In this document: positions 50,968 through 60,894 of the stretch, piece by piece
Layout: every line of letters starts with the position of its first letter
Position numbering within the stretch: the first letter of the stretch is position 1
Source: Rhododendron vialii
Taxonomy: Eukaryota; Streptophyta; Magnoliopsida; Ericales; Ericaceae
Length of the DNA stretch: 64,000 nucleotides
Assembly (NCBI RefSeq): GCF_030253575.1
Contig: NC_080568.1
Location: 19,802,501-19,866,500 of the forward strand
Reading direction: 5' to 3'
The notes under the pieces: model-generated
What the model was told of the DNA's origin: nothing
The model's database searches: none
The model's input: only the letters and a program-made list of their open reading frames with translations
Translations under genes and position numbers: made by a program

Positions 50968-51329
50968 CCTCGCGAGAGGTTGAACACTATAATCACTGAT
51001 ACTAATTAAATAACAACCAAATCCAACCAAACTCCAGGCCTACATAATCGTGTATATGGATTGATACCACCTGTAACGCCCTAGGCAGACCACTGGCCTA
51101 GTACCTTAATTTTAATCCATCAGCCACACCACATGACCCAAAAGCTTAAACCCAAGGTACTAGCAGTAGCCCATAAGATTTATTCTATGCCCTAGATCAT
51201 CCATATAGACTTTCAATTAATGTGAGTCGAAGTGTTACAATTTAAGTTGAAAAATTGTTTGATAAAAAAATTGAAAAGTGGAATTAAAAAATTAATTCTG
51301 TAAAACACCAATGAGTTGGGATATATATA

Positions 51330-51601
51330 CTCCCTCCGTCCCTTTTTAAGTGTCCTGCTTCGTAACTCCAACTTATTAAAACGACATCATCATTACACCT
51401 TTCACATCAACTTTTTCTTCCACTTTCCCTACTTACCCATCATCATTACACTTTTACTCACTAATTTTTCAAAATAAAATCTATTTTTAAGGATAAAATA
51501 GACAATACACCAACTTTTACCCCCCCAACTTTACAAAATGGACACTTATTCAAGGACAACCCAAAATGGAATACTGGACACAAAAAAAAGGACGGAGGGA
51601 G
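51330..51601. mobile_element. Stowaway MITE
   Basis: CTCCCTCCGTCCCTTTTTAA to AAAGGACGGAGGGAG with TA flanks; about 272 bp. Confidence 0.93.
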
Positions 51602-52007
51602 TAACTTTTAATTATCCTTGGTTGGTTTATTGGCGATTTCCGGATGATGGGAAATTATTGGAGTCTGTAATTGTTCTTGTATCTATTCGGTTCTGGGGGC
51701 TTTTCCATTTATTGATTTTACCCGCCCTTTGATTCCCGACTTCTGAAGTTGAAGACACCAAAAGGGTTAAGTCCAAACACCAAATAAGCTAAGTCCGAAA
51801 CCTAAAAATACACTTAATGGGCCAACACCAAACATCAAGCGAGCCAAGCCCAAACCTAAGAAAATTGAAACTACTAACTACTAAGCAAACCCTGGCTGCC
51901 GCTAGCCCCAATCGCCAGCACTAACCAACAGCCACCACAGCACCGCCACTTCCAGCATATCCATCGCAGCCACCATCGAATCGCTATTTTCGACCACCAC
52001 CAGCAGT

Positions 52008-52930
52008 CAGGGCCGGCCCAGAGGTAAGCTTAGTAAGCCCCAGGGCTTGGACAACAAAAAAAAAAAAAAATTTCCAAAGCCCAAATTTTTTTTAATAACA
52101 TCAGCCCATCCCTGCTATTGTACATCGCTAGAGCCCAATTTTGGTTTGAAAAGATAAGGTCCAAGTGACTAGAAGCCCAAATAGACATTAATTATCAAAC
52201 ACGTCATTGACCGTCATTTTCCCTTTAAAATAGGGCCCAAACTCACAAAAGTTTCTCTTAAAAACAACTCTCTCACCCCCTCTTTCTGCCTTCCAGATTG
52301 AGAAGTCCTCTCTCTCAATCAAGCAGCTCCTGATTAAAAAACCCTCTCTCTATCTTTGCCCTAAATCTAAATAATAGACCAACTAAACAAAAAAAGAATT
52401 GCTAGAAGATATTTTTTAACTCTATTTTTATCCATGGGTTTAGTAGTTTATTTGTTTTTGTGATACTACTAAATTACTATTAGATGAATAGTAATTTATT
52501 GCCACATATCCTGTGTGTGATACTCCAACACATCGATTGAGTTTGTAGAAAGGAAGCCAAACAGAATATCAATTAATTTCGATAAATCAATTGGGGTAAT
52601 TTACATCAATTGGGTTAACCTGGGTTTAGTAGTTTTTAAATTGGGAAAATTGATAAAATACCAAACTACCAAACTAGGTTAATTTAGTAGTTTATCAATT
52701 TCAAAGAATAAATTTCTGTTGGAGAATTTACTTGAATCAATTAATGCTTGGGTTTTGTAGTTTATTTGTATTCAATTAAAGTTCAATTAATTTAAGTTCT
52801 TTGGCTTCCTTCCTCCCCTAAATCCTGCAAAGATGGATCGTGCTAATTACAAAAAACCATGTAATCTCATTTTCTTTTTAGCTTGTATGTATTTTTTATT
52901 TTTTATAACTTAATGTCGAGGCCAGCCCTT
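52008..52930. mobile_element. Non-autonomous hAT element
   Basis: The left end CAGGGCCGGCCCAGAGG is typical of hAT elements; the right end is the decayed AGGCCAGCCCTT. Flanks CCAGCAGT and CCAGCAAC agree at six of eight. No transposase remnant was recognised. Confidence 0.65.
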
Positions 52931-53019
52931 CCAGCAACTTGGCCCACCCTTCGTCATTATTTGTCAAGCCCAAGATCGGGCGCGCCCAACAGTACTGACA
53001 ACCGGCATCCGACAGTAGT

Positions 53020-56000
53020 CAGGGCCGGCCAGGGGGTAAGCCCCGCAAGCCGGCCAGCTCGGGCAACCCCCGGCAAGGGGCAACCAAAAAAAAAAATTGT
53101 ATGTATACAAAAAAAAAAAATAGAAATCCTATAAAAAATATATTTAGGGGCATCATCCAAAAAAATTTGTTCAAATTTTTAAAGAAAGTAAATATGTATG
53201 GTTTCCACCCTCTTTAAAAAATTATGATACTTAAGAAAATTAGGAGGTAAAGAGAGGTTTTCTATACCTGAGGTAAATAACAGATAAAAAAAATTATGAA
53301 GGCAAATTATTAAGAGATAAAATTACGAGGACTATCAGATAAGAAAAAAGAAAAGAAAAGGGATGCTATAGCAAAAACAAGAAGGGACGGGATTGTGTAA
53401 AACTCTTACTCTGATTTGCCCCTAAATTTTCATGTTGTAAACCCTTACTCTGATTCTATGAAGAAGTTAAGAACAATGCCGAATGTTGTAGAGACCCGTA
53501 AAATTGTAATTATTTAAAATGTTTATTAATTGGCTAATTAGGAGAATACGGTTTATTTGGTGGTTATTTGAATTAGGGATTGAAATGAGGAAATTGAAAC
53601 TTGAGGGAGTGCATGTATAATTAAAGGATATAGGAGTATATATAGGATGGGTGTGTGTGAAGGAGATTATATATCTCCCATCCTCGCTCTCTCTCTACCG
53701 TCCCTCTCTCTACCGAAAAATCCCTCTCTCTCCTCCTCTCACTCAAAAACTCCTCCAAGACCTTAAGAGCCTCAAAGATCAACCACTCTTCGGCCTTCCA
53801 ATCACGTTCTCAAGCTCAAAATTTCGTGGGTCAAGCTTGGAGGGAAGTTCTTGGTCAATTTCGAAGCTTTGGAAGTCTAGAAATCTCTTGGACTTCGATC
53901 AATCGCTTGGGTCTCGTTCAAACCACTTGAGGTAGGGATTTCTTATTCTCTCTATGTGTTTATGAGGTGATTATGTCCTTAAATCGTGTCTTGATTCGTT
54001 GTTGTTATTGGGGTTTGCCTTTCAAAATTTAAAAATTCGCTGAAAAACTCCGGGGTATTGATACTCCAAAACAGGGTATTGATACCCCAGCCTTTTCTAG
54101 ACGGCAGCTGTCTAAGTATCGATACCTCATTTTGGGGTATTGATACCCCCTTATTTTCTGGGTTGTTTTGACATGTTTTGCTCTTCTCACGCTCGTTTGA
54201 ACCCCGACCACTTCTAGCACTCTCTAAACACCTTTGAATCACTTATAAACCTAATTGTTCATACCTCGAAAGATTCATTGACCAATCGATTTCCATGGGC
54301 TCTCGTCATAACTTGAAAAAGTGTATATTTAAATGATTAGGATACTTGTACATTATTTATGTTCTTTGTACATTGAAATAGATGTTGTGACATGTCTCAA
54401 TGAACGATATAGACTTATTAAGCGCTATGGCGTGATGTAGTGATTGGTGGGTTGGTGGACGTACCATGGAGTCGTTATTAAATATCGTAAGCTATAAGGT
54501 ATGACGTGGGCGCTTGGGTGGTCGTAGGGGTTTGCCTGATGGTCCGGAAGAGAATAGGGTAACTTGTATCTTTGTGCTTCGTCTTAATTGATCATCCTAT
54601 GTTCCTTTGGTATTCGTTCTATAAATTCTCGTTTGGAACTTTGTGGGTGGTGCGTCATGGGATTATTATTGGGTTCGGTATGTGACAATTGATGCCATGC
54701 AGTACAAGCAATGAGTTGAGATAATGAGTCAGTGAACAAAACTGAAATGCAAGTTGATAGGTGAACCACCTATTTAATAGCAATATCTCTCTCTCATCTA
54801 CATTCTTGAAATTAGAGTCTTGGAAATACATAGGATGAAAAGCGATACAAATGATGTGAAAATTGATGTACGGGGTCATGAGCACCCAAAATGTACTATG
54901 GGTATATGGGGCCCTAAGACCCGGAATGTGAAATAGATGTACAGGGTCACGAATACCCGAAACGTATTATGGGTATATGGGGCCCTAAGACCCGAAAAGT
55001 TTCTTAAGTTTACTATTGATGAGTCAATGGAGAATAAGTTACTTGGACTCATGTTGGAGATTTCTGGGAGACGTACAGAGTTCTCAAGACCCATAATGTA
55101 AGTCCTTTAATGTAGAAGCGCGCGAGATGGAGTTTGGTCAATAAGGACACATAGAAGATGACTAATTGATTGATTAATGACAAGTGAAGTGCCTCTCGAG
55201 TCTTGAATTCCCTCCATAATGTTGCGTTAGTTGCAATATCTTTCGTTGTCTCAGACTTCATTCTTTTATGTTCAAATCTTCTCATTTGCATATAAAGTTT
55301 GTAGAGATTTTTTACTGGGCTAATGTAGCTCAACTTATCATTTTCAGGTGTATCTCAAGGACCTTGACGTGGAGTGCATGGTGTGCAAGCCTAACCTCAT
55401 CTCTTTTGAAAGACGTCATTAAGAAGTGATTCCATCATCCTTTGAGCAATCTTTTGAAAAGATGTAATCGTAAATTTATTTGAACTTTTTTAACTTTGGA
55501 TATCATGTAATCTCTAAACTTACTATTTTTAACTAACTATGGAATTCGGGCCGTAGTAACAATGTTGTAAATCTCTAAACTTGGAGACTTGGTTTGTAAA
55601 TGATCTTTTGGGAATTCTCCTTTGGGTATAATATATATTATGCAAAGATCGTTTATTGAAATGGATTATTTATTTATGTTGAAAATCGAGGGCGTGACAA
55701 ATGCCAATGCCAGATTGTGCGAAGCTGTTTTCTTTGTTTTGATCAAGACTCAAGAGCAGATTCAATCCCAAAAGTTCTCTCTCTACTCTCTAGTCTTTCC
55801 AGACCAGACTTTTTATTTCTCTTTCTCGGTAAGTGAACTTCTTATTTGATGAGGATGTGGGAGATGATGCCAATAAAAGTCTATCATTGGAAGATCATTT
55901 AAAATTTCCTTATTTCCTTCGCATCATAGATCAAGCTCTTGCATCACTTAAGGACTGGTTTGAGCAATTTGAACTTTATGAAGCAATCGTTGGATTTTTG

Positions 56001-56539
56001 TTCAATGTGAAATTCAAGAGTGTTGCTGAAGAGCAATTGATAGAGTATTACACTAAACTATAAAGTTTCTTGGAATACAATCAACATGTTGATATTCACG
56101 GGAAGGAGTTATTCTAAGAACTTACATTTGAAAACAATATTGCCAAGAGAAGTAGCAAAATCGATCGACATCCTTGATTTTATAAGATCTTATTGAAAAG
56201 ATGGCGGTTTCCAAATGGTTTGAGTTGCTTATCGGATTTTGTTGACTATTTCGATCATAGTTGCTTCAGCTAAGAGAAGTTTTTCGAAGTTGAAGTTGAT
56301 AAAAACTTATCTTCAGACTATTATGTCACATGAGAGATTAAGTGGATTGGCTATGATATCAATTGAAAATAAGTACTTAGATAAGTTAAAGTATGATAAT
56401 CTAATAATCGAAGAATTTGCTTCAAAAAATACAATAAGAAGTTATTTTCTTTGAATAGGATCGTGTCAATCATAAAGCATTAGTGGACAACCAAGCGAAA
56501 AGTCGGGTATGGACAACTCAAATGTCAGGGCCGGTACTA
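53020..56539 (+). mobile_element. hAT element with decayed transposase, interrupted by a solo LTR
   Basis: The left end CAGGGCCGGCC and a worn right end GGCCGGTACTA are flanked by a perfect 8-bp duplication ACAGTAGT (53012-53019, 56540-56547). Net length without the solo LTR is about 1.3 kb. 55833-56063 encodes a piece of ZMYM-type hAT transposase (FEQFELYEAIVGFLFNVKF) and 56239-56454 its C-terminal dimerisation region (ASAKRSFSKLKLIKTYLQTI, ERLSGLAMISIENK). Between them the frame is disrupted, and most of the transposase is missing. Confidence 0.85.
53487..55699 (+). mobile_element. 2.2-kb solo LTR nested in the hAT element
   Basis: Starts TGTAGAGACCCGTAAAATT and ends AAAATCGAGGGCGTGACA; flanks AATGT/AATGC match at four of five. 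Its ends match the inverse of the 48014-50967 LTR, so the group is shared while the interiors differ. TATA-like sequence near 53635 and a CT-rich leader follow. No internal region. Confidence 0.85.
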
Positions 56540-56724
56540 ACAGTAGTTCAAGCGAGCCGGATCCGGAGGACAAAAACATAAATGGGATGGCGAAAAGGAG
56601 AATGCCGGAGCAGAAAAAGGAGAGAAAAAAAGAGGAGGAGGAGGGAAAAAAAGGGGAGGGAGAAGGAGGAAAGAAGAGAGAGAGAGAGAGAGGATCGCCC
56701 TTGAAAAAGTCTGGTTATATACTA

Positions 56725-56962
56725 CTCCCTCCGTCCCTAATTAACTGTCAACTTTCACTTTTTTCAAATTTTTTAAAATGAGTTATATCTTTTAATTTAT
56801 ACTATTTTTCATAATTTTCAAAATTTTGTCTAATAGAATTAATCGAAATCTATCAAACAAGATCCATATTGCATATAAAAAATATTATACTTTGAAAGAT
56901 ATAAATAATTTTTTAAAATGTCCGAAATAATAACATGAACAGTTAATTAGGGACGGAGGGAG
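56725..56962. mobile_element. Stowaway MITE
   Basis: CTCCCTCCGTCCCTAATTAA to TTAATTAGGGACGGAGGGAG, a fine inverted pair, with TA flanks. Confidence 0.95.
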
Positions 56963-57179
56963 TACTGTATAACGTATTGTGTAGGATCAGCGGAAATTGA
57001 GTTTGTATTGCGTGATAAAGAAGCAAGAGATATAATTGACTTGACTTGTACGTCCGGTTGGACGTCTTTGTTGGTCCAGCTGTGTTAGATGCTGATTTCT
57101 TTTGTTTATTTTATTTAATTTGTGCGTACATTGCCCACTTCATTTAGCTAGGAAACTATATACTCCTGTATTATTAAAA

Positions 57180-57456
57180 AGAAAATTCTAAAATCAGTTT
57201 AATGAGCTGAGAATAATAAATGTGTCAATGTGTATTAGAAGGTATAAAAAATAGGAAAAATGACGGTTCAGAACATGTTTTAATAATTAATACCAGTCAA
57301 AGACAAGTTAAGAATATTTGTTAATACTGAAAATGTCATTGGCGGCTATTAATTTTCAAAACACATCATTTGCCGCCATTTTCTCTAAAAAATATACAAA
57401 AATACGTATTTTTCTTATCTTTTACTATGTTTATTGTCAACCCAGTAGCAAAACCG
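57180..57456. mobile_element. MITE with 9-bp duplication, hosting a second MITE
   Basis: Starts AGAAAATTCTAAAATCAG and ends GTAGCAAAACCG; perfect 9-bp duplication TTATTAAAA (57171-57179, 57457-57465). Same family as 36019-36165. Removing the nested element leaves about 136 bp. Confidence 0.9.
57254..57385. mobile_element. 132-bp Mutator-type MITE nested in another MITE
   Basis: Ends GGAAAAATGACGG and CCGCCATTTTCTC (inverted GAGAAAATGGCGG), with a perfect 9-bp duplication TAAAAAATA (57245-57253, 57386-57394). A related right end (GACCGTCATTTTCCC) is visible near 52208-52222. Confidence 0.88.
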
Positions 57457-57465
57457 TTATTAAAA

Positions 57466-58468
57466 TGTTATCCGTCTGGAATCCACGTTAGTAATGGGGT
57501 CTATCTAGCTAGTGGAAGTATGTTCTGTTCTGTTCTGGGCTCAACGCCTCAACTAGCTAGCTACTTGCACGTCCTTGTTTTTTGGACGGAGAAAATTGAC
57601 CCCCACGAACATGCAATAAATCCATTCATAACAAAAGAGGAAACAAATTACTAAATAGAGCGAGAATGGAAGTGGAACGTCGACTGATGTCAGTGGTCCA
57701 ACAACAATATTATTACTCCACTTTATTCTTTTAATTTCCCTCTCACTCTACCTACTACTTATAATTCTGTCATCCATGATCAGCCGCTCCAACTTTGAAT
57801 AGCAAGATTCGGCTATTTTATTCAACCAAGGTTCTGCTTTTAAGTTTTAACCAAGGTAATTTAAATAGCGGATACGAATGGTGTACCGGTAACAGTAGCA
57901 ACGATGTAACGTTATTAGATGTATCGAATTAATAATACATAGAAATAATTAATCGTTTGTAGCGGTGGTGAATTATTTATATAGTTAATTTTTTATGCAT
58001 CAAAGCAGCACACGAAGGAATCAAGTATCGATGCATGACGGTTGTAAAACAGGCAAAAGATTGAATATAAAGCAATAAGTATCGAACACTGACAAGTACT
58101 TGCTCAAATTGTTTGTAGCATGGCCGCTCATACATGTAACAATTTTAGGTTAGTTCATCACTTTAAACACTCAACTCAAATATCAATGACCACCGATTTA
58201 AAATTAGTTGAACTATATATACACCAACCCAAATAATTAGCCACAGATCAATCCTCCATTAAGAGACTCTTTTAAAAAAATTTAAATCCGCTACCAAACT
58301 GAACATCAATATATCGAAGATGTGACAACATCATATATAGGGTAAGAATGGGCCAAATAAACAAGAAGAAAACTCTACAAACGTACAAAGAATATTGATT
58401 TGTAACAAAGGTCATAAAATTAACCAAAAGAATGAATTACTTAAAAAAGTGCTCCAATCAGGAGGACT
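57466..58468. other. Spacer, no gene seen
   Basis: AT-rich sequence with no recognised repeat. The last few hundred bases are likely the 3' untranslated region of the minus-strand methyltransferase-like gene. Confidence 0.5.
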
Positions 58469-59236
58469 CTATAGTACCGCTTTCTTTTTCCGAAACACCA
58501 CTTCGGTATCCAACCCGAACCCATCAACGGTCCGAACCCGAACCAACTCCGACCGTCGAAACAACGCCTTCAACGGCCCAACACTATACAAGTCATTCGC
58601 GGAGTACTTATCGGCCCGTCTAGACAGCGCCACGTGCAACACGCAGATCCCGCCGGGCTTCAACGTCCGTTCGATCTCGCCAACGAACTTCTCCGGGTAC
58701 AGCGCGTGGTCGAACACGTTCGAGAATTCGAAGTCGAACGTGTCGTTGTCGAACGGTTGGTGATGGAAGTCGCCCCGGATAACGAGGGGCGGGTACGGGA
58801 CCAGGTCGATCCCGATCGAGTCGGAGACTCCGACCCGTTTTAACGCCTCCACCTCCTGCCCGACCCGGGCACCGATGCAGAGGGCCTTGGAGTTGGCGGA
58901 GATGAGGTTTTCGTGTTTGAGGTCGGCGTAGAAGGTGGCGAAGACGTTGATTTTCCGGGTCCAGTCCCGGGTGGTCCATACCTTTCGGAGCTTGGGATTG
59001 AGGGTCTTGTTGAGCTGGCGCTGGATGTAGGATTCGTAGGAGGTGTAGCCGGGTCGGATCCGGAGGTCGGAGGAGGAGGAAGGGGGTTGTTTGTGGGGGA
59101 GTGGGTTTGTGGCGTTTGGATTTTGGTTTTGGTGGGATAGGATGGAGAAGGAGAGGAAGATGGTGAGAGAGAGGAGGAGAGAGAGGAGGAAGCATTTGGT
59201 TACGAGGGGCGTTGATTTGGGGGTGGTGCTATTCAT
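58469..59236 (-). CDS. Membrane-anchored SAM-dependent methyltransferase-like protein
   Basis: Single exon, 255 aa from the ATG at 59236. An uncharged stretch at 11-34 (LVTKCFLLSLLLSLTIFLSF) predicts a signal anchor, followed by a Pro/Ser linker, a conserved YTSYESYIQRQLNKTLNPK block, and a class-I methyltransferase fold. Motif I is atypical (ALCIGARVGQEVEALKRVG, 118-136), then IGIDLVP (141-147), GDFHHQPFDNDTFDFEFSN (155-173) and RTLKPGGICVLHVAL (190-204). Family knowledge: plants have several small Methyltransf_11-like proteins of this kind with unknown substrates, probably Golgi or ER anchored. The frame extends nine codons upstream, but only to a TTG, so 59236 is preferred. Coding GC is far higher than in the surroundings; the antisense frames it throws up are shadows. 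Confidence 0.85.
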   Translation of the reverse strand: MNSTTPKSTPLVTKCFLLSLLLSLTIFLSFSILSHQNQNPNATNPLPHKQPPSSSSDLRIRPGYTSYESYIQRQLNKTLNPKLRKVWTTRDWTRKINVFATFYADLKHENLISANSKALCIGARVGQEVEALKRVGVSDSIGIDLVPYPPLVIRGDFHHQPFDNDTFDFEFSNVFDHALYPEKFVGEIERTLKPGGICVLHVALSRRADKYSANDLYSVGPLKALFRRSELVRVRTVDGFGLDTEVVFRKKKAVL

Positions 59237-59404
59237 GGCTCCAATTGCATGGCGAGACAACAAACAATTAAAGACTTTCTGTTCTCTCTCTTAGTTTCTC
59301 TCTCCTATCTTCTCACTCTTGATTACAGAAATCAAGATAGATTATACACCTGTGTAGTATTGGGTGTTGATGGTGGGGTAACCAACTGGGGTTTGATTTG
59401 ATGC

Positions 59405-59441
<37 letters not shown>
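59405..59441. promoter_or_regulatory. (GA)n tract in promoter/leader of the methyltransferase-like gene
   Basis: About 18 GA units, 170 bases before the start codon; on the coding strand this is a CT-rich leader. No TATA box was securely identified. Confidence 0.5.
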
Positions 59442-59444
<3 letters not shown>

Positions 59445-59506
59445 AATGTGGGGGATGATTAAGGGAGGTGCTATTTGACACCTGGTGCTAAGTGCGCATG
59501 CAGGCG

Positions 59507-59660
59507 TCAAAATGGTGGTTGTGGATTAATTTGCAGAATTAGTTGTTCGCTTAATCCCTCTAATACACATGAATCTCACACACAAAATGGTGGTTGTGGA
59601 TTAATTTGCAGAATTAGTTGTTAGCTTAATCCCTTTAATACATATGAATCTCACACACAT
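59507..59660. repeat. 75-bp direct tandem duplication
   Basis: AAAATGGTGGTTGTGGATTA ... ATGAATCTCACACACA occurs twice in succession with about four differences, a recent duplication in the upstream region of the methyltransferase-like gene. Confidence 0.9.
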
Positions 59661-60393
59661 TTAACATATAGGATTTACGTGTATTGAAGGGGTTGTATTT
59701 GACATTGTATTCAAATGATTATGCAATGATTATGCTTTCATATTTAGTTGGAATCTTAAAAAAAGACTAATTAGTTGGATTTATTTAACGTTTATGGCAA
59801 AATTGGCTGTAAAGTTTAAGGATTACGCCAAGGTGAGGTGGAAGTGGACTTGGATGTCGGCTAAAATGGCAATCCATTGATTGGAGGTGCAGAGTTTTTT
59901 TTTATTTCTGTCAGTTTCCCATGCAAAGGTTACCAATTCCATACGGTACCTAAAAGTCCAAAGAATGGGCCAAATGTAAGTTATTCAATAATGAAGTTTA
60001 GATTAAGGGACTATTGTTTAAAAAAAAAAAAAAAATGGTTTCCAGAGAACTGCAGTGTTATTATTAAGCCTTTTAAAAGGTTGAAAAGTTTAATTATGTG
60101 TATTAAAATATACACGAGACAAATGAAGTTTAAGATGAAAACTTCAGGCTATTCATAATGGCATTATTAAAAGTAATAGTAGATTTCTAAAATTAATAAT
60201 ATTTGTGCAAAATATGGTCCACAATAGTATAATCAAATTTAAGAACCTCCTTAAAAATAATCAAATTTTAGATTTTAAATAATCAAAACTAATTAACAAC
60301 CTTTTACTAATAACCAAAATTAGTGAACTCAATATACTATCAATCAAATACAATACACTCATTATTACACAAAAATCTTCTCTTTTCCCCCTC

Positions 60394-60444
<51 letters not shown>

Positions 60445-60890
60445 AATGTTTTAAAAATATATTTTTTACTAACAAATATTTTTTTTTTGGAAAACATTTT
60501 TCTAAAAATAGTTTTCTCTTCAAAAATTGTTTTCTTAACTTTTTTTCAAAAGAGTTTTTATACAACAAAAAAAAAACCTGTACTTTTTTTGAAAAACTGT
60601 TTCTTTTTAAAATTATTTTTTTCAAAGCCTTTTCTTATATAAAAACTATTTTTTCAAAAACTATAGTTATAATTCAAAAAAAAACATTTTTTTTGAAAAA
60701 AAATCAAAAACTATTTTCTATTCTAATAAATAATTTTTATTAGTTTCAAAACTATTTTCTATGTTCACATTTTTTAGTTTTTTGTAATTTGCAAAGGTAA
60801 TGTGGCAAGTTTTGGCTATCCAATTTTAATTATGTTATTGTAGACCTCTACATTGTTAACCTTAACAATCTTTTAAATTGATAATCAAAA
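59661..60890. other. AT-rich spacer with (CT)n and T-rich low-complexity sequence
   Basis: A (CT)n tract of about 44 bp lies at 60398-60442. From there to about 60760 the sequence is a low-complexity mix of TTTTC and AAAAC runs. Frames across it encode only Lys/Phe-rich artefacts. Confidence 0.6.
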
Positions 60891-60894
60891 GTTG

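Larger units (their letters stand above)
47815..51239 (-). mobile_element. TRIM element interrupted by a solo LTR
   Basis: Terminal repeats of 164 and 168 bp (47815-47978, 51072-51239) start TGTAACGCCC and end GTGTTACA. GATACCACC just left of the second repeat is the inverse of GGTGGTATC, so the primer site (TGGTATCA) reads on the minus strand. Flanks GTTTA and ATTTA match at four of five. The original interior is only about 140 bp; the rest is the solo LTR. The repeats have diverged considerably (roughly a fifth of sites), so this is older than the TRIM at 17662. Confidence 0.85.

Noticed and set aside
58620-59195. 191-codon minus-strand frame and several plus-strand frames over the methyltransferase-like gene
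   Set aside because: Pro/Arg- or Gly/Val-rich shadows of a GC-rich coding region; only the 58469-59236 frame has family motifs.
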